DNA from: Ciborinia camelliae
Lineage: Eukaryota > Ascomycota > Leotiomycetes > Helotiales > Sclerotiniaceae
Length of the DNA stretch: 64,000 nt
Direction: 5' to 3'
Assembly (NCBI GenBank): GCA_025890175.1
Contig: JANPYM010000003.1
Span: 1,523,795-1,587,794, forward strand
Part shown: in pieces, positions 1-11,192 of the stretch
Layout of the letters: the number at the start of each line of letters is the position of its first letter
Position numbering within the stretch: the first letter of the stretch is position 1
The notes under the pieces: model-generated
The model's database searches: none
What the model was told of the DNA's origin: nothing
The model's input: only the letters and a program-made list of their open reading frames with translations
Program-made: the position numbers and the translations under genes

Positions 1-100
1 TATCAACGAATTTTCCAGCTTCTCGAATTTGTTCCTCAAATGGCGCAGAAGCTTTCTCGAGCCCGGCAAGTTTTTCTTGCGCAATTCGAGATTGTGAATC
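1..100 (-). CDS. 5' part of an unidentified minus-strand gene (partial, runs off the window)
   Basis: On the minus strand a frame open from position 100 to the window edge encodes a charged, helical stretch that includes EKLAGLEKASAPFEEQ, which looks like coiled coil. It follows a good acceptor (TAG, 101-103). A possible first exon lies at 178-160 (ATG AGA GTT TTG AAT AAT G) followed by a GTATGC donor. That exon ends in phase 1, and joining it to the TAG acceptor meets a stop codon. Joining it to the AG inside GCGCAAG further downstream keeps the frame. The start and first intron are therefore unresolved. The gene would be divergent from the methyltransferase starting at 410, with a shared intergenic region of about 230 bp. 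I do not recognise the product. Confidence 0.45.
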
Positions 101-409
101 CTACATGATAATTAGAACATATTCGAGACATGAGACTCATAAGATCCCGAAAAGCATACCATTATTCAAAACTCTCATTGACAATTGAATTTTTTAGAAT
201 TCCCCTCCCTCATCAACAGCTCAACTTTTTTTTGGGAAGCCTCAAAAGTAAATAGCTATAAGTGGTATGGTATGGCGGCAGAATATTCCACCGCTTACTT
301 AATTTATCTAAGCTTATACACTAGTGCTTGCACTGATAAAATAAATTTTCTATCTCGGCTTCATTTTTTCCTCTCATAACCACAACAACTTTATTCCAAA
401 AGTTACCCA

Positions 410-1721
410 ATGTTAAGTATGTCTAAGGACGACATCCCACTTGACAACGATGGTACTGTTACCGTCGAAGATATTTCTTCCTTGACCATCCAGGATCCTG
501 ATTCTTCAGCGGCTACTGATCGCCCGGAACTTCCCCATCGTTCTCATGATCCTGAAAACAACATGAAGAGATCAGATCCGTTTCAATTTGGTTCTCGATA
601 TCTTAGTGAACAAGACAACGTTTTCGAGTTCAATGCATGGGACCACGTCGAGACTGATGATACTTACAAGGAGTACGCAGAATTACAATACGCGAAGCAA
701 CGCGAGGCTCCCGTATCGGAATTTGACAAAAGTATGTATTTTTATCTCCTACTCTCAAACACAGTGCCAATTTTTTGGCACAGTGCTACTATGACGATAA
801 TTCATAATTCATCTGAGGTTACTAGCCTCTGAATGATACAAATATAGCAATGTCTTTCGCTCCTATCTGATTGTAGTTAACTACTTGAATTTGTTGAATT
901 TATTGTTTCTACCAATAACTAACAACTTTCTCCTAGACAGATTCAATTCCGATCCCGCAAAATGGTGGAATAATTTTTACAAAAACAATACTGCCAACTT
1001 CTTCAAAGATCGCAAATGGCTCCAACAAGAATTTCCTATCCTTTCTCAAGTGACAGAGTCAACTTATGGACCCGTTACCATTCTCGAAGTTGGTGCTGGG
1101 GCGGGTAACACTGCTTATCCAATATTGAAACATAATCAAAATCCTGAATTAAAAATCCATGCTTGCGATTTCTCTAAGAAAGCAGTGGAAGTGATACGTG
1201 CGAACGAGGCATATGACACAAAGAATATACAAGCAGATGTATGGGATGCTGCTGGCGATGTCCTCCCCCCAGGATTGGAAGAGGGTAGTGTTGATGTCGT
1301 GATAATGATCTTTATCTTCTCTGCACTTTCTCCTAGTCAATGGAGTCAGGCTGTCAAAAATATCTTCAAGGTCCTCAAACCAGGTGGCGATGTTCTATTT
1401 CGAGATTACGGCCGCGGCGATCTTGCTCAAGTACGTTTCAAAAAAGGACGTTATCTAGAAGAGAACTTCTACATTAGAGGCGACGGAACTCGAGTATACT
1501 TTTTTGAGAAAGATGAGTTGGTCAACATTTGGACCGGAAAACTTACCGAGTCAGATGACCAGGTCACGGCCCCAGTGACAGAGCAAGAATGTGGTTTCGA
1601 TATCATTGATCTTGGCGTTGATCGAAGGTTACTGGTTAATAGAGCTAAAGAACTAAAGATGTATAGATGCTGGATGCAAGGTCGATTCAAGAAAAAGGAT
1701 TTGCCTTCCATCACTAATTAA
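410..1721 (+). CDS. tRNA N3-methylcytidine methyltransferase, METTL2/ABP140 (Trm140) type
   Basis: Two exons, 410-731 and 937-1721, joined across a 205-nt intron (GTATGT...TCCTAG), give about 368 residues; an in-frame second ATG at 419 is an alternative start. The N-terminal third has the family signature around FEFNAWDHVE and KWWNNFYKNN, followed by FKDRKWLQQEFPIL. The SAM-binding glycine loop is ILEVGAGAGNTAYP, then motif II ACDFSKKAVEVI. Late in the fold are LKPGGDVLFRDYG and GDGTRVYFFEKDEL. Length and motif order fit the eukaryotic METTL2/6/8 and yeast Abp140/Trm140 family, which makes m3C at position 32 of tRNA-Thr and tRNA-Ser in the cytosol. The long actin-binding extension of budding-yeast Abp140 is absent. 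Whether it modifies Thr, Ser or both tRNAs cannot be read from sequence. Confidence 0.93.
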
Positions 1722-4594
1722 AAATAAAATTTCTAATCATATTTTGCAGTTGTCTTCTCCGTGCCTTTAGTGATGTCGGTTTTATCACATGTTTTATCAC
1801 ATTGGGAATGTTCATGATAGCTCAATAATGAGTTTTGATTTGATTTTCCTTGAATACCTATGTTAGGGTTTGTTTTGTCCTCATAATCTTCTCTTTCGCA
1901 TTGGGTTTAGGTGTGCCCTGCTATCTATATCGCTCTTCTTCGCTCTTCCTGGGTAAAGACTCAGAGGCCATCATCAAGTATGTCAGCACGGTTACCACAT
2001 TTAGATAGATACCCATGAATGAGTATCCACATATCGAGGTGACTTTTGTGTCGTTGACCTGAAATGATCAGAACAGACTCAGTGAATGTAGGGGACGGTT
2101 CTAGGCAATAAGAGAAGGCCTTCCAGAAGATACGAGGAAGAAATCTTAATTATCTGAGCATGCTCCTCGAATCCCTTATAATTATCAATCATCAATCATA
2201 CGCAAACCCATCCACCCCGTCATGAAAAGTCCTCGCCGGATCCTAAATCATGTATTGATCTACCTTGTTAGCTTGCTTGTAATGCATTTGATATTATATT
2301 GTGCAACCCTTGATGTTCAACATGCTCAGCACCTCGTGCTACTCCGCCAGGGTTGCAGGTTCAGATTGACAGTCTGCATTTGGCTTTTGTCAATTGACTC
2401 GATTTCTATATATTCCGAAAAAGCGTTAACTGTTAATTGATATGATGGGATAATAGCGTTGAAAATAAGGGTGTTTTCTGAAAGGCCAATTTTGAGAATA
2501 CATTCTTAGAGGATATATTCTCAAATGCTAGTAAGATTTTAATATATTAGATGATATGATTTGAGTTGACAGCCAATTCACAACCATAGTAACTTCCTCC
2601 TCATAGATCAGACAAAACCCTCTTGATTTCCAGTCTTATACTGAATACATTCCAACACTCTCCTCTACAGAACTTTAGTTAGTCTACGCCCCATGCAGGT
2701 TAGCCCCATGCATGTTAGCGCCGACCATATGCTGAGTACCCTAGGTTTGCCCCATGATAAAGGCTCAACTTGGTGGTTTGGATATTGAAGTTACGTGGCA
2801 GTGTATAACAAGAGATAAGTCGTATGAGAATGAGAAAAATAACACGATTTTGAAAAGCTGGAGAGATTATTAATGGTTCAAGATATCGAAAGATCATTTA
2901 CATCTTTTGTAAAGCGTGATGACGCAATCCAGTAGTGAATGAAAAGGAACTAGAGGGGAAAGAGATTCAATTGGCTTTGAAGTGGAACTAGCAGAAACTT
3001 TGAGCTGCTTCTCCTTTAGTAAAAAGGGTGGCTTTATCAAGTCACATAGGCACTAGACTAGCTTAGTATCGGCTCAGAACCTGGCTTATAAGCAGTCACA
3101 GTTTAGATCTTCAATCAATATCCCTTTCCCGCAACTTCCCACTATTTTCTCCTTTCTTTCTCAAGGACGAGACAAAATTGCGAGGGGTTTTGGCTCTCCC
3201 CTATGGCAACTTCATGACCCTGGAGATTGTTTTGAGCTGGCTGACTAGGGCTGTCATTTTGATCTGATTGAAAACTTTCTTACAGCTCAGAAGTGGGAGA
3301 AATTCATACCTAAGAGCTGATTCCTTTAATATGAGAGTCCCATTCACTTTTGGTTTTAGATTGGCTGTTTCACCTAGCATGTTTTCTTTGGCTGGCAAAC
3401 CATCTATACAGGAATCTGCCACAAGCCAATCTGACAACCATGATTGTAGTATACAACAACTCAACAACTCGGAAAGCAATCTTCCGAGCCTTGGAGTTTG
3501 TTTTTTCAGGAAACTGTTTTATCAATATTCCGTCAACCTACCATACAGTGAAGTAATTAGATGCACTATTCCTGGCTGTTCCAATTTCTTTTGCCATTCC
3601 AGGGTGAAATGGCAAATACCAATACTTATTGTCAATGTCAGAGAAGTTTCCTTGTAGCCAGCCAATGCAAGCCCTGAGATTAAGAGAATCCGGTGAAGCC
3701 CAAGTTTCTTCATAGCTGTGATTATGCTCTGAGCCAAGGCTGCTATTTGTTTGTTTGTACCTGTAATGGTTACATTATTAATGCTATGTTTTCATTTTGT
3801 AACTTCACTTTCACTGCAGTAATCAGTTTTGTGCCAAACAAAAGGAGCTGTATCTGTTATGATTGATGACCCAAACAATGATATTGGTGAGTACTGAATG
3901 GGTATAAGTGTAGTGAGTTATTCTCTATTGCAGGCAAGTTTTGCATGCCACTCTCCAAAAACTTGTAGAACTTACCTAGGCAGTCCAGTAAAATATATAA
4001 TTACTATTACTATCAAGTCCAATATTCTCAGATGACTCTGTTATATTCATATACTATCATGGAATCAATGTGGAGAGAAAATTGAGAGGAACCTTAGTTT
4101 TGACAAAGTCTAACATCTCATCTCCCCTATCGTCTGAAGTCTTGAAGCGAACAAAAGACAATATAGGTAGGCCGGTGGTGGCCGTATTAAAGCCTCGGGT
4201 ATTCGGAGTTATGGAAGAAACCCCTCATCTCGGGTTATCATTGCTCAGTGAATTGGCCGTATCAGTTGTTCTATTGCTATAACAAGGCATGTCTTGACTT
4301 GTTCCTCCGAAGACTTCTTCCTTCTACAACCTCAACTCAAGGATACTTTTTCACAGATACTTCAACTCTTTTGATCAAAGACCCGAGGAAATTTCATTAG
4401 AAACATCCTCATAGCACACAATAACATTGGAATTATCCTTCCTGTTTATTTTTTCAATACTCTTGTCAAGTTTTCTTTACAGGCTGGTCCCCATAATAAT
4501 TTGACTTCAAGTTTTTGAGGCAAATAAATCCACTACAGTTCAAAAGCACCAAACTATCACCTCATTTGGCCCTCTACTTTGATAATCAATAACA
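1722..4594. other. Gene-free spacer with an unassigned open stretch at 3200-3740
   Basis: AT-rich spacer between the methyltransferase and the F-box-like gene. Open frames on both strands overlap at 3200-3740 (129 codons on plus, 92 and 71 on minus), but none has a recognisable domain, consistent splice sites or an obvious codon pattern. A short imperfect direct repeat built on CCCCATGCA(G/T)GTTAG lies at 2689-2718. The open stretch could be a decayed gene or transposon piece; I could not match it to gag, integrase or reverse transcriptase motifs. Confidence 0.5.
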
Positions 4595-6032
4595 ATGGCA
4601 CCTAAGAGGAAGCAAGCCCCTGTTTCACCGCGCCGCTCATCCAGATTGGCAAAAAAGGCTAGGGTTGCTAGCCCAGAGCCAAAGGTGGAGAGTCCAGAGC
4701 CAAAGATCGAGACTCCAGAGCCAGAGGTACAAACTCCAGGTAAGTATTTCACCAATATCATTTTGATGATGATCTAACATTGACTTCAGCGCCACCGAGG
4801 AATGCAACATCCTTCGTCCACGATGACCGAGAAGCTGGACGAGTTATTGAAGATGTTGACGGCACCGATGCCGACGACGAAGCAGAAGATGTCCAGGAGG
4901 ATGACGATGTTAGCATAGTAGATGATGATGAGGGTCAAATTGATGATGACGCGGCAGAAGTTGGCCAAAATCATATCGAATTTCCCGAAGAGAATTCCCA
5001 CGAAGATTCCTCAGAATCCGAATCAACAGATCCTGAAGACTATGAGGTAGATTCTGACGATTTTCACTATCAAATGATCCGCGAACGACGACGTAAGTCT
5101 GCTTCTCAACAGAGTTGTAACTCTCATCTAACATTAATAACACAGTGAGGAATGACAAACGACTTTCCGATATAGAGGCATCACCATATCGGTTGATCGA
5201 GACTCTTCGTCATCGTAGAACACCTGACGGTTCACTCTGGAAAGACAATCGCCTTGAAGACATACAAGGAACAAACAGATTGCCTAACATGGTGAGAAGG
5301 AATGGAGAAACAATGTACATCCCACTTGAATTATATCTAAAAATATTCAAGCTCCTGGATCATACCACCTGCGTTGCAGTATCTTTGACCAACGTATTCA
5401 ACTTTGGACTCTTCCACAACAGATTTGGTGGCAGAAGGGGGGTTTTTAGGGGTAAACCTGGATTGCTGCAATACCGACCAGTTCTACCCTTTGAATCAGG
5501 TATTTTTGAACAACCCTTCCCATTTGCACCGGCCTTGAACATGAAGATTTGTCTTCGGGACATCTTACATGAATGGTTTCCCAAGACCCTTACTTGGGTC
5601 GATTACGGGGACAATCCGATGTATCATGGGCCCAGATCCTTCAAAATCATAAAAAAACAAATGAAGAGGGATCAAATAGAAGGGATTCGGGTGGCACACA
5701 AGGAATACGATGAGCGACATAGACAACGACGAGAGATCAAGGAACAGAGACAAGAAGACAGAAAAGCCCGCATCGACAGGAGACGCGACAGAAGGGAGTC
5801 TAGGTTCCACAGAATTTATGACGAACACCTGGACGATCCAGACTACTCAGATGGCCACGACTGTATTGAGAGTCAATGTGCTATCAACTACACTAATGCT
5901 CACAATACGGTCGAGTATATGGACTCTGAGCGCGACTCGGGTACCCATTCCGAATCTTCGAATCCTCCCGTTGACGGTACGGACGATGATGGTAATTTCA
6001 CTGACGATACCGAGGCAAGCTTATACGCGTGA
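4595..6032 (+). CDS. Acidic F-box-like protein of unknown target
   Basis: Three exons, 4595-4739, 4790-5092 and 5146-6032, with introns of 50 and 53 nt (GTAAGT donors, CTAAC branch points, CAG acceptors), give 444 residues. Residues 1-50 are basic and nuclear-localisation-like (PRRSSRLAKKAR), followed by SPEPK/TPEPE-type repeats. Residues about 65-145 are a run of Asp/Glu. After the second intron comes an F-box-like motif near residue 200: IPLELYLKIFKLLDHTT followed by CVAVSLTNVF. The C-terminal third has a highly charged Arg/Glu/Asp helix and another acidic tail. The F-box suggests an SCF ubiquitin-ligase adaptor, as in the many lineage-specific fungal F-box proteins, but no substrate-binding repeat is visible. 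The gene model is firm; the function is inferred from a short motif. Confidence 0.82.
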
Positions 6033-6892
6033 TACGGAGGCATGAGCTAAGCCGCGGCGTTTGATCCGGAGGCATTTATGGTACTAAATGCAGTGAGAGA
6101 ATGGGCGAAATGATGCGTTTTATCGGTTTGGTGGTCATCGGTTACTCGGCGAATAGTTAGTTATATCCATTGCGATATTTGGTGGATCTAGTTAGAGATG
6201 CGCAGGATACAAAAGATTCGAGGTGTATTCATTGATTACTGATCGAATTTTTGTTCACAATGGGTTACCAGTGGTATCACTGTAACATCTGTTCGAAGAT
6301 GTAGGGACAAAAGAAATTTCACGGGAGTTTCCTTATTCGGTCTATGAGCACGTGTTTCCATTGGTGGTGAGCATATTTGATTGTTTCATCAATACATACC
6401 AGCGAAGGCTGTGGGAAAGGCAAATCGGGGGACATACATACCTAGGTACTACTCTGTTTCATTCAAATGGAAGTATTGCGCACTTTGTTTTTATTGCCGA
6501 ATGGTGTGGTGTTGGCGGTATGTTGTTCGCTAGGACAACCATTCGTTATTCTGAAAAGGTGTTCGCAAATATCAATTGATCTTAGGAAATTTCTTGTCCC
6601 TCGTCATAAAGAAGGGCCCTTGTGCGTTTGATAAAGATGAAATTTACTTTCATTGTCTATCAGCCTTCTCATTAACATACATCCCCCATTCCCCCGCAAA
6701 TGGCTTAGAATCTCGGCTCTCAATACTCAAACAAAGGGGTTTTGACCGTTTATCAATCCCATCAGAACGCAGTAGTTATCAAAAATAAATCGTATTGTAG
6801 TAAGTACACTTTATATCCTCAAAACAATTCTGTTTAAATTGTAGAATATCTATCTATATATATATATATATATTGTAGCTGTGACTATAGCT
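6033..6892. other. Intergenic spacer and probable promoter of the next gene
   Basis: No convincing gene. Short open frames at 6352-6579 and 6576-6788 lack domains. A (TA)n tract at 6853-6873 lies about 20 bp upstream of the first in-frame ATG of the following gene and may form part of its core promoter. Confidence 0.45.
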
Positions 6893-8282
6893 ATGGCAGC
6901 CGCCCCCGCCGCCCCTGCCCCTCCCGCCGCTCCCGCTCCCGCTCTAATCCGTAGATTTGTCTGTGCCGTCGCTCCACCGGATCAACCAAACTACAATCTT
7001 GTTAAAGCAGATATCCTAAAACTCCCTACCCAAGCAATAGTATTGCAAATCGATGGCCCAATGGCGAGAGATCAATTAGCAAAAGATCCTAGGCACTGGT
7101 TCACTCAACTAAGTGCTGCAGCGCAGTTGGATATAGCAGCACAGCTGTTCTTGGCGCAATTGCCTGACCAACAGACGACTGCTTTTACTGGTATGCAGTA
7201 GTTCTATGTGTAGGTGCTAAGGTCATTGGATGGCGAATGTTAATATTCGAGGGTGTGTAGGTCGGGGTGGGCTTTTAGGAACCGCCGCTGCTGACCCCGA
7301 CATGGTAATAGCGGTCCGGGTGGATAAACCTCCCAACCTTCTTGGACCACCACCAGCAGCAGCAATGGCAGTGGGAAGAAATAACCCGGATTGTAATATA
7401 AGGAGAGCAGTTTATAGGGTATTGAACCGCGCCTATAATATCAGGGCTGGTCTCAATCCAGTTGATGCTCTTGTACCGCCAATCCATCGATGGAGGCTCA
7501 ATGCACCAGCAGCTATCGCGTTTCCTTTGATAGGATGTAGGTCGGGACATGGGTATACTAATTCGGCCGAGTAAGGTTAAACTTCATCAGTTGTTTCCAT
7601 CTCAAACCAACTATTATGTCTCCTCAATGCCTCACATACATACATTCTAGTTCTTAATACAGTTCCAAGTCTTCATTTCCTTCCAAATCCTCTTTTGGCA
7701 GACAACTGCTGACTCTCCGATCTTGCAGAAATATTATGAGTGCAATTCAGGGGTGGTATCGCGATTTGACTCTGCCGGCGGTGTATGGTACGCCTGCAAT
7801 GCGGGTTGCTACAATTGGAGAAATACATCTCGTTGTTCCTTTAGATAAAAAACTCCGTCCTGGGTTGGTTCAAGAAGCCTGGCTTAAGGCATGGGGGTGA
7901 GGGGTCCTTCTGTTGTCACGTGCTTGCTAAAAAGTTCAAATTTGCTGACGTCAGTATTTATTCTTGTTTTAGTCGATATAACCCCCTGGACCTAGCTCCG
8001 CCGCTTCTGAACCCCCCTGTCCACCTCAGAGGTCGGCATGCCGAGGCCAACAATCTCCGACAGACGCAGCGTGCAAATATCGCGACACCAGGAATTGGAC
8101 CACCAGTGAGTGGTGCGGATGTAACAATTCGAAATAATTTTTCGGTGGCGGTGGGAGGAATCGCTCCCGAGTTTCCCTTGAATGTTACTCCATGGACACA
8201 AGAAGCTATCAATGCTGCTTGGATCAATCGGAACTGTCGAACTTTGAGAGGCGGCAGGTTGGTAAGGGTTATAGGTGATTAG
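6893..8282 (+). CDS. Unrecognised four-exon protein, 355 residues
   Basis: The model joins 6893-7190, 7261-7552, 7729-7896 and 7973-8282; all junctions keep one frame and give 1,068 nt. Donors are GTATGC, GTATAC and GTGAGG; acceptors are TAG, CAG and TAG. The start is the ATG at 6893, the first in frame. The N-terminus is an Ala/Pro run (AAAPAAPAPPAAPAP), with another Pro/Ala stretch near residue 130. The rest is a globular-looking sequence with Trp-containing blocks such as HWFTQLSAAAQLDIAAQLF, IQGWYRDLTLPAVYG and WTQEAINAAWINRNCRTL. There is no signal peptide or membrane helix and I recognise no domain. Exon 2's donor is the least certain part. It may be a lineage-restricted gene. Confidence 0.68.
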
Positions 8283-9789
8283 TGAGATTGAGCATCTGAG
8301 TAGGTAGGTAACGAGAAACACGGCAACTTTGCCCTTACAGAGGTCGACAGCATTTTAAAAACTTAACCACATTTGATGTACAAAGTTAACTGAGGATGGA
8401 TAAGAATGGACGTCTTCAACATGAAGGATAGCCAAGATGGTCACAAACAAGATAAGGATGAGAGGAAAAAGTTTCTTCATTACTTGTCTCATGCCTTTTA
8501 CCCTCTCCTGAATTCTCTGGGGATGTTTAAGTAAAATTAAATTACGAAGGCATTTATTTTCTTTCGAAATAGTGGAAAGCTAGCCAGCTGCTTGTTAGCT
8601 GATGTGTGATATAGCTTTGGTTACTTATAGAAAGGACAGGAATTGAAAATGTACTTTTCCTTTCTTTTTTTCTAACCTCAAAACACTTTCCAATATCGAT
8701 ATCCTTATAAAGCTTTTAAAGAATCTTCCCATGAAAAATCTACAAAATCGCGTGAATTGCCCCCGAAACACCCAGAAACCCCTTAAAATCATCAAATTTG
8801 AAATTTTCTTCGCTTACTTGCTGATTACATCTCAATGCTTCAGCTAGTTGGCTAATTGCCCAGGCCACTTTATTCCTTTTCCTGACCACTAAGCTCTTTA
8901 AATCCAAGTAATTCGATTTCAGATCTATGGTGGAGTATGGATATCATCTGTATAACCTTCAACAACGAAATGAAAAACGGCCGGCCGATCATATGTGGTC
9001 AATATCAAATTTATCAAAAGCCGAAAGGATAAAAGAAATCCGAAGAAACGTAAAGGATGATACAGGAGGGACTTAGAACGAGAGACTTGGAATATCTATT
9101 AACTAGCAATCGAAAATATAAGTATCAAGTCCTGTGCTGGACTTTGACTCGAAGTAACAAGGGCATGTTCGTGGTAGCAAACCCACCAAAAAATCTAGTC
9201 CGCTTCACTTGAGCATGCGCACTACAATCCTTTTAAATCGCGAATGAACCATCTGCTTAATAGTGAAATTTCTCTCTCTCAAGTCATTTGAGATATGGAT
9301 AGAAGCACGCCATAGCTACTCCTGGATCCTTTTCGTCCTTCCATACGTTCCCATATAACTACCGGTAGGATAGTATCCAGCTCCATATGCTCTTAATATC
9401 CCCCCCTTTCCTCAAAATGACTCTCCGGCTGCCTGTGAGACTTGAACCAATACCCACCACTAGTGAAGTTCAGTATTCCAAAATTCAACCTCGATCGATG
9501 TATTCTCCACCCACTCCAATATTCTTCAATCCCTAGAAAAAAATGCCTCGGAGGTGTAGGAAGAATAGAAAGAGCATCGCGTACTTTATACAGTAGTTAT
9601 GATGTAATCTTACTAAACCAAAAGGCCAAGCCAATTAGTTCTCCCAGCGACTCAACTACTAGACCCACTTTTGCGAATTTACAATGCTATAAGTGTCCCT
9701 TTGATATCATGGCTTCCGTAGGGTCATGGATTGACTATCAACTCAAATTGTATCGTCAAATAAAAATTTCCAACGTAAATACAAGCGAA
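8283..9789. other. Gene-free spacer
   Basis: AT-rich sequence without a frame I can support. The open frame running into 9903 from about 9442 lacks an ATG and only its last part resembles the dehydrogenase relic described next. Confidence 0.5.
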
Positions 9790-10440
9790 CACCATCTTCA
9801 TATAGCTCGGTTTTCATATAGCTCGGCTTGTCCGATTCAAAAAGCGTTTGAAGCTTCGCAGAAGTGGATAGCTGATTATAGCAAGCCCAAATCAAAGCTC
9901 TGATGTTGAATGCCGGTCTCCAATTCCTCCTGGCCCCGTGAAGACACCTGAGGGGAGGGGTAGCAATCTTCGCCGTCGATCACGTCGGCCACACACTTCA
10001 CTTGGAGTGGTACACACGATCTAGCCCGCAGATCGGATCTCCCAGGCGCCGAACATAACATCGCAGAGGGTCTAGCACATTCCCCAGAGTCCATGGCTAA
10101 AATTCACGATCTCAAACACTATGCAACCGCCAAACTTTGCAACGTGCTATTTGCCTGCATCCTATCATATAACTTCACTGAGCACGCATTAGAGCATCAT
10201 ATCACTATCACCACTATGGATCCAAGTCTTGCCATACAGTATCGGTCTACTTCGACTACTTGTAACGCCAAATGTACACAAACCAGCCGATTCGGGTGCT
10301 GCGCTTGCTAGACTTGCGATCGGTACTGATGTTGAGGGAACTACCTGCAAATATCTAGAGGGATTTAAGGAAACGAAGTCAAGCTTGGATAGTTTAACTG
10401 ATCACTCAAGTGGGCATAGCTGTAAGATAAGTCAACAACT
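9790..10440 (+). pseudogene. Decayed short-chain dehydrogenase/reductase (WWOX/retinol-dehydrogenase-like)
   Basis: Pieces of an SDR protein occur in the correct order but in shifting frames. ACPIQKAFEASQKW (about 9827-9868) matches the region after the second cofactor strand. LMLNAGLQF (about 9899-9925) carries the NAG motif. IFAVDHVGHTLHL (9966-10004) matches the conserved FAVNHVGHF helix. SGTHDLARRSDLPG (from 10006) and YATAKLCNVLFACIL (about 10123-10167) follow, the latter containing the active-site Y-x3-K. MDPSLA (from 10216) and PADSGAALARLAIGTDVEG (from about 10289) come last. The frame changes near 9900-9965, near 10005 (where the catalytic Ser strand is also missing) and near 10220-10235, and there are internal stops. 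The Rossmann Gly motif was not found. This block is more GC-rich than its surroundings. Confidence 0.8.
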
Positions 10441-11192
10441 TGTTGATGGCCGTTTGTTTTTGTTTCTTTTTCTCTTTCTGCTGTGTACACAATATCTTGC
10501 GATTTTTCGTTAATCGGCGACTCAGAAATTTCCTCATCTTTTTGGTAGGATCAGGGAGGGCCTAGAACGCTTGGTTCGGTGAAGGTTTAAAAGATGCAAC
10601 AGTGTTGATGGTTATATCTTTGGAAGGCCTGGTACACCAGCAGACCAGGTACAGTCAACTGTGGTGGGGCAATCGGAGAAAATTATTATTTCGCTCCCGC
10701 TGGGCACGATCACGACATCGCAAATCTTACCTAACAAACCTCGCAATCTTTCACGAGTTCATATATATTTCAACACAATGTGAGTTTAACCAATAGAGGG
10801 AAAATAAGTTACCTAGGAGAATCCACTTAATACCAAAACTTTTGAGAGAAAGGGCAAGAATGGGTTCACCGCAAAATATCTAATTGCTCTCTGTGCCTGC
10901 CTGTTAAATCTTGAATAAGTATAGTTCTCAATCACGTCTTCACCTCGCCATATGCATCATATTCTTATGTACACTTAAGAATCGACCGGGTTCTATCCGA
11001 TGTTTTTCTGAATCTCTTTATATCGTATTGTTAGCAAGTATCACTCACGAACCTTTTCCGCTTCACACATAACTCATAACCTCGAAGTATTCGAGATACT
11101 CAAAACATCTCGAGTCTCCATAGCTGTCAGGAGATTAGGAATATCCAACACACCTATAGAACCTTAGATCTCCGGAAATTATCACCAAAACC
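10441..11192. other. Intergenic spacer upstream of the permease
   Basis: No supportable gene. A pyrimidine-rich tract (10458-10482) and short frames without domains; the 3' part presumably holds the promoter of the permease starting at 11193. Confidence 0.4.

Noticed and set aside
3201..3737. Overlapping open frames that might be a transposon remnant
   Set aside because: No reverse transcriptase, integrase, RNase H or DDE motif in any frame; recorded only as an unassigned open stretch.
9430..9470. tRNA-like GGTTCAAGTCTC word on the minus strand
   Set aside because: The flanking bases do not pair into a T-arm, and no anticodon or acceptor stem is found at the right spacing.
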